This document shows, piece by piece, positions 8,327 through 17,501 of a DNA stretch of 64,000 nt. The notes under the pieces were generated by a model. It worked only from the letters and a program-made list of their open reading frames with translations. It searched no databases and was not told the DNA's origin. Positions within the stretch are counted from its first letter, which is position 1; each line of letters begins with the position of its first letter. The DNA is from an uncultured Oxalobacteraceae bacterium (lineage in GTDB: Bacteria; Pseudomonadota; Gammaproteobacteria; Burkholderiales; Burkholderiaceae_D). Both the position numbers and the translations under genes were made by a program. Location of the stretch: assembly GCA_903862415.1 (NCBI GenBank), contig CAIOYD010000025.1:1-64000 (forward strand), read 5' to 3'.

Positions 8327-9639
8327 TCCGGCTTGTGTATGCGGCGGCGGACAAAATCAATATGCTCTTTCAGCACAAAAGCATGTTCGGCAAAAGTTAG
8401 TGGCAATTTGGCCTGCCGTACCTTCTCTTCAATTTGATCGAGCTGTTTGATCACCGCCGCAATATCTACCCCGGTGGCCTGATCACGCAACTGAGTTTCC
8501 AGAAAACTCAATTCACCATACCAGCGATAAATCTGTCGACGGATGCGCCAATTATAAATTTGCGGTACGGCACGTACCACCGGAACCAGCACGGCTAACA
8601 GCGGAATAAGTACCAGCGCTGCACGGTCGATCAAAGTCGCCAGCCAGAAAGGCAAATAGCGCTGCAACAGTGGCGGGCCGGATTTGTAATAATGTTCAGC
8701 TTCCTTACTCAGTTCCAGATCTACATCTTTGGCCGAAGGAAATTCGTTGGCCGAATGCAGCAGGCCAGCAGAAGCATGGGTTTCATGCATGGCTTTCATC
8801 AACAGTGTAATGAGTGCCGGATGGACGCCCTCACGTGCTGCCAGCGTGGTAGTGGTGGCCAGCAGAGTCAGATCCTGTGCCGGCAAATTGCGACGCAAAT
8901 CAATCAGGCCGTGCGGTATATGCAATTCATGCAAATAAGGAAAATGCCGGACAATAGCGGCAGCCTGATCCAGATCAAGGATACGAACTTGGGGATCGGC
9001 AGCGAGCTGTCTGACGATAGCCGAATCTGGTTCGCCAATAAAAAATACCGCATCCAGCTTGCCGGACAATAATTGCGCTGCCGCTTCATCGCGACCCACT
9101 GCCTGTAGTTTGCTGTTGTCGGCAGTCACACCACTGGCCGCCAGCAGGCGGGTGGCCAGCAGTTTAGTGCCAGAACCTTCGTGGCCAATCCCGAGTCGCT
9201 TGCCGGCCAGGTCAGCAAAACGTGTGAGCGGCTGTTTGTTGCGATAAAACACCCACAGCGGTTCATACGAAATACTGCCCAGGGAGACCGGATCCACTTC
9301 TGCATCGCTGGCGGTTTCATTGAGACCATCCTGCAAGAAGCCCAGATCGACATCAGTATTCGGGTCCCGCAGCTGCAAATGATTATCGAGTGCGCCGTTA
9401 GAGGGGCGTATCACCAGCTGAATGCCATCTTCGGCCAGAATTTCCTGATAGCTTTTGGCGAAATCCTGATACGAACTATCTTCGGTTCCTGCCATAATCA
9501 CCAACCGGTGCGGAGGTGCCGGATCGATATAGTGATAGGCAATCCAGGAAGCGGCCAGCGCCAGAACCAGAATCGGCAGAATTGACCAGACAGCGTCGCG
9601 GAATAATTGCCGCGTTGAACGGAATTTAAATTTTGACAT
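8323..9639 (-). CDS. TAXI-family TRAP-type solute-binding protein, membrane anchored
   Basis: I start this 438-residue protein at 9639, where CAGGGAAGTC precedes the ATG. A transmembrane helix (about residues 18-38) precedes a TAXI/NMT1-like periplasmic binding domain (VIMAGTEDSSYQDFAKSY; LAGKRLGIGHEGSGT; SGKLDAVFFIGEP). A second hydrophobic stretch (LVLIPLLAVLVPVVRAVP) and a cytoplasmic helical tail follow. TAXI proteins normally deliver carboxylates or glutamate to a fused TRAP permease. None is present here, and the double anchor with a C-terminal coiled tail suggests a sensor or scaffold. The start overlaps the end of the upstream HAF-repeat gene by 14 bases, so the two are probably cotranslated. 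Confidence 0.8.
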   Translation of the reverse strand: MSKFKFRSTRQLFRDAVWSILPILVLALAASWIAYHYIDPAPPHRLVIMAGTEDSSYQDFAKSYQEILAEDGIQLVIRPSNGALDNHLQLRDPNTDVDLGFLQDGLNETASDAEVDPVSLGSISYEPLWVFYRNKQPLTRFADLAGKRLGIGHEGSGTKLLATRLLAASGVTADNSKLQAVGRDEAAAQLLSGKLDAVFFIGEPDSAIVRQLAADPQVRILDLDQAAAIVRHFPYLHELHIPHGLIDLRRNLPAQDLTLLATTTTLAAREGVHPALITLLMKAMHETHASAGLLHSANEFPSAKDVDLELSKEAEHYYKSGPPLLQRYLPFWLATLIDRAALVLIPLLAVLVPVVRAVPQIYNWRIRRQIYRWYGELSFLETQLRDQATGVDIAAVIKQLDQIEEKVRQAKLPLTFAEHAFVLKEHIDFVRRRIHKPD

Positions 9640-10756
9640 GACTTCCCTGAACATCATCATACGCATTCAATAAAATACCCCGATAGCGGCGGTGATAAAT
9701 GACCGCCACTCCAGCCAACAACAGCACCAGCACAATCAGATCGAATAATTTGGAGCCGCCATGATCAACAAACGGCAGCGAACTTGATGCCATGGTGGCA
9801 GCATTCAAACCGCGGTCATAGGTTGCTCCGATTACCTGTTCGCCATCGTTGATGGAATTGGTCAGATACAAGCCTTTGGTGCCCCCGTGATGCAGCGTCA
9901 TATGATTGTCGCGCCAGACAAACGACAGACGGCTCTCACCGACGTTGACGGTACCAACCACATGACCGGCGCTGTTAATGCCGGTCGCAAAGCTGTCACC
10001 CTGACCGATGCGCGCACCCAGATCCACCATGCCCTGCGCAGAATACATAAACGCATGCCATTGATGTTGCGCCGTTTCTGCGGCGCCGACAATCACACCG
10101 CTGTCATTAATCGACGTGGCGGTACTTGAGCGACCACCGAGCGTACCCAGATCAACCATGCCGTGCACCGGGTCATACAAAAAGGCATGACGATAACCGT
10201 TAGCCAGCGTCGCGGCTCCGACTACCTGTCCTTTGTTATTCATGCCGCTGGCATAACTGATTTTTCCGCCCAACGTTCCGAGGTCGGTAAGACTGCCGGA
10301 GGAATGGTACAGAAATGCATGCCAGTCGCCATTGACGGTATCGGCAAAGCCGACAGCCTCGCCCAGATTGTTGAGTGCTTCACCGTGACTGTTGGTGCCG
10401 CCGAGTGTACCGATTTCATGCATGCCACTGCTGCGGTTATACAGAAAGGCACGCCAGCTGCCATCGGATTTGTTGGCCGAACCGATGATGTCACCCTCAC
10501 TGTTGATGTGTCGGGCTTCACTGTCTTTGCCGCCGAGAGTGCCAATTTGGATCAGTTGACCATGTTCAAAAAAAACCGCCTGCTGATTGCCTGCGTTATC
10601 GATGACCACCCCGGCTACCTGACCTTTGGTATTCATGTCGTAGGCAATCGATTCGCCCTTGGCTGCGGGCTGCATGTCGAGGGAATGCGTAGCCGCCTGT
10701 GCCAGACCAGCGGATAAAATGAGCAGTAAAAAAGGGGAATGAAGGTAACGGTGCAT
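9626..10756 (-). CDS. HAF-repeat extracytoplasmic protein with C-terminal membrane anchor
   Basis: This 376-residue protein has a Sec signal (LLLILSAGLAQAA). Six to seven copies of a roughly 40-residue repeat follow, centred on HAFLY, DLGTLGG and IN..G.VVG. This is the HAF repeat, thought to form a beta-propeller-like surface protein of unknown function. After the repeats comes FDLIVLVLLLAGVAVIYHRRYRG, a transmembrane helix with a positive stop-transfer end, so the repeat domain should face the periplasm. It overlaps the downstream TAXI binding protein, which suggests both act at the same membrane face. Function is not known. Confidence 0.8.
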   Translation of the reverse strand: MHRYLHSPFLLLILSAGLAQAATHSLDMQPAAKGESIAYDMNTKGQVAGVVIDNAGNQQAVFFEHGQLIQIGTLGGKDSEARHINSEGDIIGSANKSDGSWRAFLYNRSSGMHEIGTLGGTNSHGEALNNLGEAVGFADTVNGDWHAFLYHSSGSLTDLGTLGGKISYASGMNNKGQVVGAATLANGYRHAFLYDPVHGMVDLGTLGGRSSTATSINDSGVIVGAAETAQHQWHAFMYSAQGMVDLGARIGQGDSFATGINSAGHVVGTVNVGESRLSFVWRDNHMTLHHGGTKGLYLTNSINDGEQVIGATYDRGLNAATMASSSLPFVDHGGSKLFDLIVLVLLLAGVAVIYHRRYRGILLNAYDDVQGSHVKI

Positions 10757-10852
10757 AGCCTGCCCTGATCAATGTGATGAATCTGCTACTGCCAGTAAAG
10801 CAGTGCCTTTCAAGGACGATAATTTAGCACGCATAGCCTGACTGCTCGTAAA

Positions 10853-11440
10853 TTATTTCAGCAAAATGCGTTGTACCTGTAACTTCAGAGCGGGTAAAAT
10901 TTCAGCCGCAAACCAGTCGTTTTTTTTCAGCCAGATATTGTTACGTGGGCTGGGATGTGGCAAAGGTAAGAGCTGCGGCCAGTGTTGTTGCCACTCCTGC
11001 ACATTTTGGGTCACACTGTTTTTTTGATGTTCCGGCGGCAGATGCCAGCCCTGGGCATATTGGCCGATCACGAGCGTGAGTTCAATCTGGGGCAATTGTG
11101 CCAACAACTGTTTACGCCATTGCGTGGCGCATTCTTTGCGTGGCGGTAAATCACCGGATTTGCCGGTACCGGGAAAACAAAATCCCATCGGCAGCAAGGC
11201 GATGCGGCTGGGATCATAAAATACGTCTTTGCTAATACCCATCCATTCGCGCAAGCGATCTCCGCTGGCATCATCAAACGGGATGCCACTTTGATGTACC
11301 TTGTTGCCCGGCGCCTGACCGGCGATCAGAATCCGGGCCTGACGATGCGCCTGCAACACCGGTCTGGGTCCCTGGGGCAAATGCTCCGCACACAGGGTGC
11401 AGGCGCGTACCTGGGTTAACAACTGGTCCAGTTTTGACAT
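10853..11440 (-). CDS. Uracil-DNA glycosylase family protein
   Basis: I start it at 11440 (AGGAGTCACC before the ATG), giving 195 residues. It has the superfamily motif GQAPG, followed by SGIPFDDASGDRLREW, and the C-terminal motif LPHPSPRNN. Four cysteines (CTLC near residue 17, then C..C around FCFPGTGKSGDLPPRKEC) are spaced like the [4Fe-4S] ligands of family 4-like glycosylases. Such enzymes excise uracil from DNA to start base-excision repair. This subfamily is less studied than Ung, so its exact base specificity is inferred. It appears to be a single-gene unit, with no repair partner adjacent. Confidence 0.85.
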   Translation of the reverse strand: MSKLDQLLTQVRACTLCAEHLPQGPRPVLQAHRQARILIAGQAPGNKVHQSGIPFDDASGDRLREWMGISKDVFYDPSRIALLPMGFCFPGTGKSGDLPPRKECATQWRKQLLAQLPQIELTLVIGQYAQGWHLPPEHQKNSVTQNVQEWQQHWPQLLPLPHPSPRNNIWLKKNDWFAAEILPALKLQVQRILLK

Positions 11441-11476
11441 GGTGACTCCTGTACTAAGCAAGCGCAGATATAACAA

Positions 11477-11502
11477 AACGGGAGAGCAAATCCTCTCCCG
11501 TT
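11477..11502 (-). terminator. Rho-independent terminator after the YHS gene
   Basis: AACGGGAGAG at 11477-11486 pairs with CTCTCCCGTT at 11493-11502. Read on the minus strand, the hairpin is followed by TTTTGTTATA. It lies 17 bases after the stop of the YHS protein gene. Confidence 0.75.
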
Positions 11503-11518
11503 GACGTCAACTTGAAAA

Positions 11519-11980
11519 TTATAATTCAGACGGTTTTTTATTGGCGATGGTTTTCCAGTTGGTGTTGCCATCATTGATGCGACCGGATACATTTTGCAGC
11601 CAGATGGAGCGGATTTTGGCATCCAGATTCAAATACAACTTGCCATCGACAATATCAAACTGTTCCGGATCAGCGACAAACTTTTTGCTCACCGATACGC
11701 CGTAGGCGCAATAACCACCAAATTGCGGCAGAAATTTTTCCGGGCTGGCAATAAACAGTTTTTTATTATCTTCGGTGGCAAATAAATAGGTCGTGCCATT
11801 GACTTCAGCCACATGGTGACCGTTACCGCGCTGTGGTTTTTCCTGAGTATAGTACGAAGTCAGATCATACCCGCCAGCACCGACAATATTGTCAGAGGCA
11901 GCGTCAGCAAAGCTGGGTGTGGCGCTGAGCAGTGCAATCACAGCGGCGAGGGAAAACAGGGCTTTTTTAATGATATTCAT
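11519..11980 (-). CDS. Secreted YHS-domain protein
   Basis: This 153-residue protein has a Sec signal peptide (cleavage after SFADA, about residue 27). A YHS domain follows, with GYDLTSYYTQEKPQRG, FATEDNKKLFIASPEKFLPQFGGYCAYGVS and DGKLYLNLD. YHS domains occur in metal-handling and oxidative-stress proteins. This secreted type is common in proteobacteria, but its role is unclear. It lies 32 bases after an AhpD-like peroxidase gene on the same strand, so both are probably transcribed together and controlled by the divergent AraC regulator. Confidence 0.85.
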   Translation of the reverse strand: MNIIKKALFSLAAVIALLSATPSFADAASDNIVGAGGYDLTSYYTQEKPQRGNGHHVAEVNGTTYLFATEDNKKLFIASPEKFLPQFGGYCAYGVSVSKKFVADPEQFDIVDGKLYLNLDAKIRSIWLQNVSGRINDGNTNWKTIANKKPSEL

Positions 11981-12012
11981 GGTATTTCTCCGTAAGTGGA
12001 CAGGTCAGGTAA

Positions 12013-12558
12013 TTAAACAGCGAGTTCTAAAGTAACGACAGGAAAATCAATCTTGGTGCGGGCGACATTGTTGGTGTAATTGGTCAGAGTGGTGGCAACG
12101 ACATTGGCAATGATTTCCAGCAGGTCAGCTTCGTTTAAACCCTGGGCCTTGAACTGATCCAGACTGTCCGGAGTAACATGACCACGCTGTTCCACCAGCG
12201 CTTTCACATACGCGGCAATGGCAGCAGCACGGCCTTCACCAGCCGACGCTGTGCGGGCAGCAAGCAATTCTTGCGGATTCAAACCGGCATTTTTACCCAG
12301 CAGCGTATGAGCGCTGACACAGTATTGGCAGCTATTGGCTTGCGATGTTGCCAGCGCAATGATTTCACGTTCTGCTGCGGTGAGCGTACCTGCGCCGATG
12401 GTTTGATTGAGTCCCAGCAAACTGTTGAGCGCCGTTGGCGATTTGGCCAGAGTAGCGAACAAATTAGGAATCATGCCGATTTGTGCTTTGACGGCGGTTA
12501 AGGTAGCCGCAGTGGCTGAATCGGCTTGGTCTAAGGTTAATGCAGTAATATAGGTCAT
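12013..12558 (-). CDS. AhpD-like carboxymuconolactone decarboxylase family peroxidase
   Basis: This is a 181-residue all-helical protein. It carries the AhpD catalytic arrangement: E63 of EREIIALATSQ, then C77-x-x-C80-x-x-x-H84 in SCQYCVSAH. This is the thiol peroxidase or disulfide-relay site of AhpD-type proteins. Proteins of this type remove peroxides or act on small electrophiles. The ATG follows AAGGAACTGTC. It heads a two-gene unit with the YHS protein and is divergent from an AraC-type regulator 109 bases away. Confidence 0.88.
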   Translation of the reverse strand: MTYITALTLDQADSATAATLTAVKAQIGMIPNLFATLAKSPTALNSLLGLNQTIGAGTLTAAEREIIALATSQANSCQYCVSAHTLLGKNAGLNPQELLAARTASAGEGRAAAIAAYVKALVEQRGHVTPDSLDQFKAQGLNEADLLEIIANVVATTLTNYTNNVARTKIDFPVVTLELAV

Positions 12559-12667
12559 GACAGTTCCTTGTAAGTAGATCTCTCGGGTTGAGCGACAGGA
12601 CAGAGAATAAGCTATACTAAAGTACGATTGTTAAACAAAAGTCCTAATTTATAAGCGTATCGTCCAA

Positions 12668-13492
12668 ATGTCACTAGATCCACTCACGCCCTTACTTACC
12701 CACTTCAAAGCCCAGGCCCGGCTGTTTTACTCTGGCAACCTGTGCGGCGATGTCACTTTTGGTGACGAATCCGGTACCGGTTTTCTGCATCTGTTGCGCG
12801 CCGGCACCATCACCATGCAGGATGCCACGGGCTATTCCGTGACGCTGGATGAACCTACACTGGTATTTTATTCCCGGCCACTGCAACACTGGTTTCATCC
12901 CGACCCGCACAATGGTGCCGATCTGGTCTGTGCTTCGATGCGCTTTGAGCACAAAGCCTTCAATCCCATCCTGTTTGCCTTGCCAGAACGGTTTCAGTGT
13001 AGGCTAAGCGCATTAAAAGGCGCAGATACTTTACTGAGCCTGTTATTTAATGAAGCCTTTGATGACAGGCCGGGGCGTCAGGAAGTGCTCGACCGGCTGT
13101 TTGAAGTGTTATTAATCGATGTCTTACGTATCGTACTGGCCCAGCCGGATGCCGCGCCGGGTTTATTCCGCAGTCTGCTGCATCCGCAACTCAGCAAGGC
13201 TCTGGCGGCGATTCACGCGGATCCAACCCAGAACTGGTCACTCGATGCTCTGGCTCAACTGGCCGGTATGTCACGCAGCAGTTTTGCCAGTGCGTTTAAA
13301 AACGAGGTTGGCGATTCGCCGGGAAATTATCTGACACGCTGGCGCATGACCTTAGCACAGGCGCTGATCCGCGAAGGTGTGCCCTTAAAACTGGTGGCCG
13401 AACGGGTCGGTTATGCCAGTCAGGCCGGATTTTTACGCGCCTTTAAAATCGTCATCGGTACTTCGCCTGCGGAATGGCGCAATGGGATTTAA
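12668..13492 (+). CDS. AraC-family transcriptional regulator (cupin type)
   Basis: This 274-residue regulator has an N-terminal AraC-binding cupin domain (residues about 15-180) and a C-terminal double helix-turn-helix. The HTH includes LDALAQLAGMSRSSFASAFKNE and VPLKLVAERVGYASQAGFLRAF, the usual AraC/XylS pattern. Regulators of this cupin_6 type commonly sit divergent to oxidoreductase or peroxidase genes. The 109-bp gap to the AhpD-YHS unit is the likely target. The inducer is unknown. Confidence 0.9.
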   Translation: MSLDPLTPLLTHFKAQARLFYSGNLCGDVTFGDESGTGFLHLLRAGTITMQDATGYSVTLDEPTLVFYSRPLQHWFHPDPHNGADLVCASMRFEHKAFNPILFALPERFQCRLSALKGADTLLSLLFNEAFDDRPGRQEVLDRLFEVLLIDVLRIVLAQPDAAPGLFRSLLHPQLSKALAAIHADPTQNWSLDALAQLAGMSRSSFASAFKNEVGDSPGNYLTRWRMTLAQALIREGVPLKLVAERVGYASQAGFLRAFKIVIGTSPAEWRNGI

Positions 13493-13673
13493 CCTGCGCC
13501 AGGAAAGAGCCGTTTATCCCAGACCACCGGAGTCGGCTCTGACACTTGCAGAAGGGGGAAACATCAACCGTAATGAGTTCATGCGTGAGCGGTACGCGTC
13601 CGATTAATTAAAATCTGTGTTTTCCCAAAAGTCTTTATACTATTAAAAAAACAATGAAAATCCTGTTTCTGAC

Positions 13674-13709
13674 AAAAAAACGGCAAAGTTTCATATTTGA
13701 ACTTTGCCG
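13674..13709 (-). terminator. Rho-independent terminator of the DUF885 gene
   Basis: CGGCAAAGTT (13681-13690) pairs with AACTTTGCCG (13700-13709). On the minus strand a run of seven T follows (13674-13680). It lies 25 bases after the DUF885 stop codon. Confidence 0.88.
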
Positions 13710-13733
13710 TACCTGAATACCTTACCTGAATAA

Positions 13734-15524
13734 CTATTTTTTAGCTGCAATCATCTGATCCACTTTGGCTTCTAGTGTCGACAGCGGCATGCTGCCTTCG
13801 CCGATCACCACTGCATGGAATTCGGGCAGGCTGAATTTGTCGCCCAGTGCCAGTTCTGCACGATGACGCAGTTCGGCAATTTTCATGGCGCCGATTTTAT
13901 AACCCAAGGCCTGACCCGGCCAGGCCATATAACGCTCGGTCGCGTTTTTGGCTTCAGCAGGGGTAAAGCCCAGGGTATCCTGCATATACTTAATCGACTG
14001 CTCTCTGGTCCAGCCTTTGGCATGCATCCCGGTATCGACCACCAGACGCACAGAGCGCAGCAGTTCCAGTTGCAGATTGCCAAACGCTTGCAGTGGATCC
14101 TCATACAAACCGAGTTCTTTACCCAGTGATTCCGCATACAGTGCCCAGCCTTCTATGTAGGCATTGTTGCCACCAAAGCGGCGGAATTTTGGCAAGGGTA
14201 ATTCTTGTTGCAACGCCAGCTGGAAATGATGTCCCGGACGACCTTCATGCAAAAACAAGGTGGTGATGCCGGCGCTGTTGTACTTGGTCGGATCATTGAT
14301 CACGGCCCAGAAGATGCCCGGACGGCTGCCATCAGCGCTTGGTGGCGAATAATGCGCCGATGCGGTAGCACGGGTTAATTCCGGCTCGGGATGCACTTCC
14401 AGTTTCGCTTTGGGAATCAGGGTAAATAGTGCCGGGAGTTTACTGTCCAGACTGGCATTGAGTTTTTCATACGCCGCCAGAATTTCCTGTTCCGATTTAA
14501 ATGGATAAAACTGTGGCTGCTCGCGCACCCAGGCAGGCAAACCGGCCGGAGCGCCGGTATAACCCAATTTTTCACCCAGCTGGGCAAACTGTTGCTGAAT
14601 TCGCGCCACTTCTTGCAAGCCGATGGCATGGATCTGTTCCGGCGTCATGTTGGTGGTGGTCTGCGCTGCGACATAGGCCCGATACCAGCCTTCCCCATGT
14701 GGCAATGCACCCCAACCCGTGGTGCTGCGTGAAGCCGGTAAATACTCATTCTGCAAAAAGGTGCTGAATTTTTTCAGTGCCGGGGTAAGTTGCTGTGCAA
14801 TCACCTCGTGATAGTCGTGCGTGAGGCGACGTTTTTCCTGAGCAGAAAATGTTGCCGGAAAATGCCGGATCGGACTGTAATAAATACTGTCCTCTGGATG
14901 ATCAGTAATTAATTTCTGGTATTGCGGCAGCAGCGAGGTGGTCAGCGCCTGTGGCAGCACCACACCGGTGTTGATACCGACGCGCATGTTGGCCGCAGCC
15001 TGCTTCATCCAGCCGGGCAATTGCTTAACCCGATTCAAAAAGGCGCGATATTGTTTAGGTGTAGTAATGACCTGGGCGCTTTCTCCACTGGCCAGATTGG
15101 CGATATTCACCGGCATGCTGTCCATCTGATTTAACGGCAACAGGTAGTCGGGGAAGGTTTCAAGCGAGAGCGCACTGGCTAATTCGGCGCTCAGAATTTC
15201 ATCATTGGTGCGATCCATCTCGCTGAGCTGAGCAACATCGATTTGTTGCAGACGTTTTGAGAAAAGGTGGTATTGGGCATACAGACGGGCGCTGTTTTTG
15301 GGCGCGATGCTCATGCCGATCTGGTCGTCATAGCGGTTGTCACCAAAAAAAGTCGCTGCGACCGGATTAAACCGCGCATTGAATTCGTAATAGTCCTGCA
15401 TGATTTTCTCAAGCTGACGATGCGCGACAGGTTCGCCCGCGGTTGTGATTGTAGTTGCCGCAGCGGCACCCTGGGTCAGTCCAAATAAAACGGCGCTGCA
15501 CAGCAGCACTAGCGATTGCTTCAT
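13734..15524 (-). CDS. Secreted DUF885 putative metallopeptidase
   Basis: This 596-residue protein has a Sec signal (cleavage near AAAA, residue 23). The rest is the helical DUF885 domain. The probable zinc site is HEGRPGHHFQ, a variant of the HExxH motif, followed by YIEGWALYAESLG, which supplies a downstream glutamate. Family members resemble M32/M1-type carboxypeptidases and are usually predicted to act on peptides in the periplasm. Length is normal for the family. It is a single-gene unit with its own terminator and is divergent from the DUF294 operon. Confidence 0.88.
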   Translation of the reverse strand: MKQSLVLLCSAVLFGLTQGAAAATTITTAGEPVAHRQLEKIMQDYYEFNARFNPVAATFFGDNRYDDQIGMSIAPKNSARLYAQYHLFSKRLQQIDVAQLSEMDRTNDEILSAELASALSLETFPDYLLPLNQMDSMPVNIANLASGESAQVITTPKQYRAFLNRVKQLPGWMKQAAANMRVGINTGVVLPQALTTSLLPQYQKLITDHPEDSIYYSPIRHFPATFSAQEKRRLTHDYHEVIAQQLTPALKKFSTFLQNEYLPASRSTTGWGALPHGEGWYRAYVAAQTTTNMTPEQIHAIGLQEVARIQQQFAQLGEKLGYTGAPAGLPAWVREQPQFYPFKSEQEILAAYEKLNASLDSKLPALFTLIPKAKLEVHPEPELTRATASAHYSPPSADGSRPGIFWAVINDPTKYNSAGITTLFLHEGRPGHHFQLALQQELPLPKFRRFGGNNAYIEGWALYAESLGKELGLYEDPLQAFGNLQLELLRSVRLVVDTGMHAKGWTREQSIKYMQDTLGFTPAEAKNATERYMAWPGQALGYKIGAMKIAELRHRAELALGDKFSLPEFHAVVIGEGSMPLSTLEAKVDQMIAAKK

Positions 15525-15695
15525 AAAATCTCCTTGTTGTTTTAGCTAAACGGCGCGCTCATGTGTGCACGCGGTTTGGCAGCAACGCACACCTTACCGA
15601 ACTTTTGCGTCAGAAGCAATCAAAGAAAACACACGCGCAAAAGCTGTTCTTGCCCTATGATGAGGTTTGCAGCGCATTCCCTATAAAGTGACTCT

Positions 15696-17501
15696 ATGGA
15701 CCGTTTCGACTTTAGCTATTCGCCCTATGAAATCCTCACCGTACCCGAACGGGCCGGTTTGCAGGCGGCGGTGGATTTAATGTTTTTCGATGATGAAGCC
15801 GTCATCATCGACAGCGGCAAACCGATCCCGTTTTTATATGTGGTGATTAAGGGTCTGGTGCGTGAAGTCAATCCGGATAACGAAGTCGTCGGCCTGTACC
15901 ATCCCCGGGACACCTTTGAAGCCCGTGGTCTGATTGAAGGCCACAGTCCCAACCGGTTTATCGTGCAGGAACAGGCACTGGTGTACACCATACCCAAAGC
16001 CACCGTAACTGAGCTGATCCATGCCAATCCGCGTTTTGGGGCCTATTTTTACAGCAGCGTGGCCGATAAACTGGCCGATATGGCGCACACCAAAGGTGCC
16101 AAAGAAGTCGAAAGTCTGATCACCGCCAAAGTGCGTGATGCCTATCGCAACAATGCCATTTGGCTGGACAGTTCGGCCACCATTCTTGACGCCGCACAAA
16201 CCATGAAAACCGGCAAGAGTAAATCGATTCTGGTGCGTCATGATGACACCGTTGGCATCTTCACCGAATCCGCCTTGCGCGACATTGTCATTGCCGGTGT
16301 TGCGTCATCCGATTCGATACACGCGTGGACGCAATTTCAGCTGATTTCCTGCGACATCGAAGATTATGTATTTAATGCCCTGTTGCGCATGACCAAATAT
16401 AAGATTCAGCGGGTGGTAGTGACAGAAAATGGTCAGCCTATCGGCGCGCTTGAACAAATCGATGTGCTGGCCTATTTTTCGCATCACACCCACTTAATTG
16501 CCCAACGACTTGAGCGCGCCAAAAATGTCGATGAGCTCGTGGCGATTGCCGATCAGATGACACAGTCGATCCAGATTTTGCGCAGCAACGGCATGCGCGC
16601 ACAGCAACTGGCACAATTGACGCAAGTACTCAATACCAGTCTGTTTGAAAAAACCTGGCGCCTGCTGGCACCCCCTTCCCTGCTGGAAAACAGCTGTCTG
16701 CTGGTGATGGGCTCCGAAGGTCGCGGCGAACAAATTCTGAAAACCGATCAGGACAATGCGCTGCTCATGCGCGACACGGTGGATCTGGAACTGGCACAAC
16801 ACACCTGCGATGAGTTTTCACGCGCACTCGCGCGCCTGGGATACCCGCCCTGCAACGGCAAGATCATGGTCAACAATCCAGAATGGCGTAAAACCATCTC
16901 GGAATTTAAAGAAACCGTGTATCAGTGGTGCCATGCACCGGCGGGTGACTCGATGATGAAACTGGGGATTTTTATCGATGCCAAAGCGGTTGCCGGCGAT
17001 GAAAAACTTTTGCTGGAATTAAAAGAACAGCTTAATCGGATTTTCACCGATGATGCCGGTCGGCTGGGGCAGTTTGCCCGTGCCATCGATTTGTTTGACA
17101 GCCAGAGTCGCGGCTTTTTTGCCAATCTGCTCAACCGTCGCGCCCACATGGATATTAAAAAAATGGGTATCTTTCCGGTGGTGCACGGCATCCGCGCCCT
17201 GAGTTTGCAGGCACGTCTGACTGAAACCAATACCTTTGAGCGCATCAATCGCTTAACCCAGACTGGCGTCATCGATGCTGCCCTGTCGCGCGATCTGGCC
17301 GAAGCACTCAATTTTTTAATGGATTTGCGACTCGATGCCGGTCTGGCGAATATCGCCGTCTGCGCACTCGGGAATAATCAGAATCAGGTGGATATGCAAA
17401 CCCTGACGACGCTCGAGCGCGACCTGCTCAAAGTCGCCCTGCAGGTAGTTAAACGCTTTAAAACCATGATCCATCAACATTTTCACCTGGGCAGTTTTTA
17501 A
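15696..17501 (+). CDS. cNMP-binding/CBS/DUF294 nucleotidyltransferase-like signalling protein
   Basis: This is a 601-residue cytoplasmic protein. Domain order is a cyclic-nucleotide-binding-like barrel (about 12-130), a CBS pair (about 150-270), a DUF294 nucleotidyltransferase core (about 300-445) and a DUF294_C helical domain (about 480-595). The transferase motif is GSEGRGEQ followed by TDQDNALL, the GS...DxD pattern related to GlnD uridylyltransferases. It probably senses a nucleotide and modifies or regulates a partner. The stop codon overlaps the start of the exonuclease gene (TAATG), indicating translational coupling. That pairing is widely conserved in proteobacteria, but its role is not established. 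Confidence 0.9.
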   Translation: MDRFDFSYSPYEILTVPERAGLQAAVDLMFFDDEAVIIDSGKPIPFLYVVIKGLVREVNPDNEVVGLYHPRDTFEARGLIEGHSPNRFIVQEQALVYTIPKATVTELIHANPRFGAYFYSSVADKLADMAHTKGAKEVESLITAKVRDAYRNNAIWLDSSATILDAAQTMKTGKSKSILVRHDDTVGIFTESALRDIVIAGVASSDSIHAWTQFQLISCDIEDYVFNALLRMTKYKIQRVVVTENGQPIGALEQIDVLAYFSHHTHLIAQRLERAKNVDELVAIADQMTQSIQILRSNGMRAQQLAQLTQVLNTSLFEKTWRLLAPPSLLENSCLLVMGSEGRGEQILKTDQDNALLMRDTVDLELAQHTCDEFSRALARLGYPPCNGKIMVNNPEWRKTISEFKETVYQWCHAPAGDSMMKLGIFIDAKAVAGDEKLLLELKEQLNRIFTDDAGRLGQFARAIDLFDSQSRGFFANLLNRRAHMDIKKMGIFPVVHGIRALSLQARLTETNTFERINRLTQTGVIDAALSRDLAEALNFLMDLRLDAGLANIAVCALGNNQNQVDMQTLTTLERDLLKVALQVVKRFKTMIHQHFHLGSF

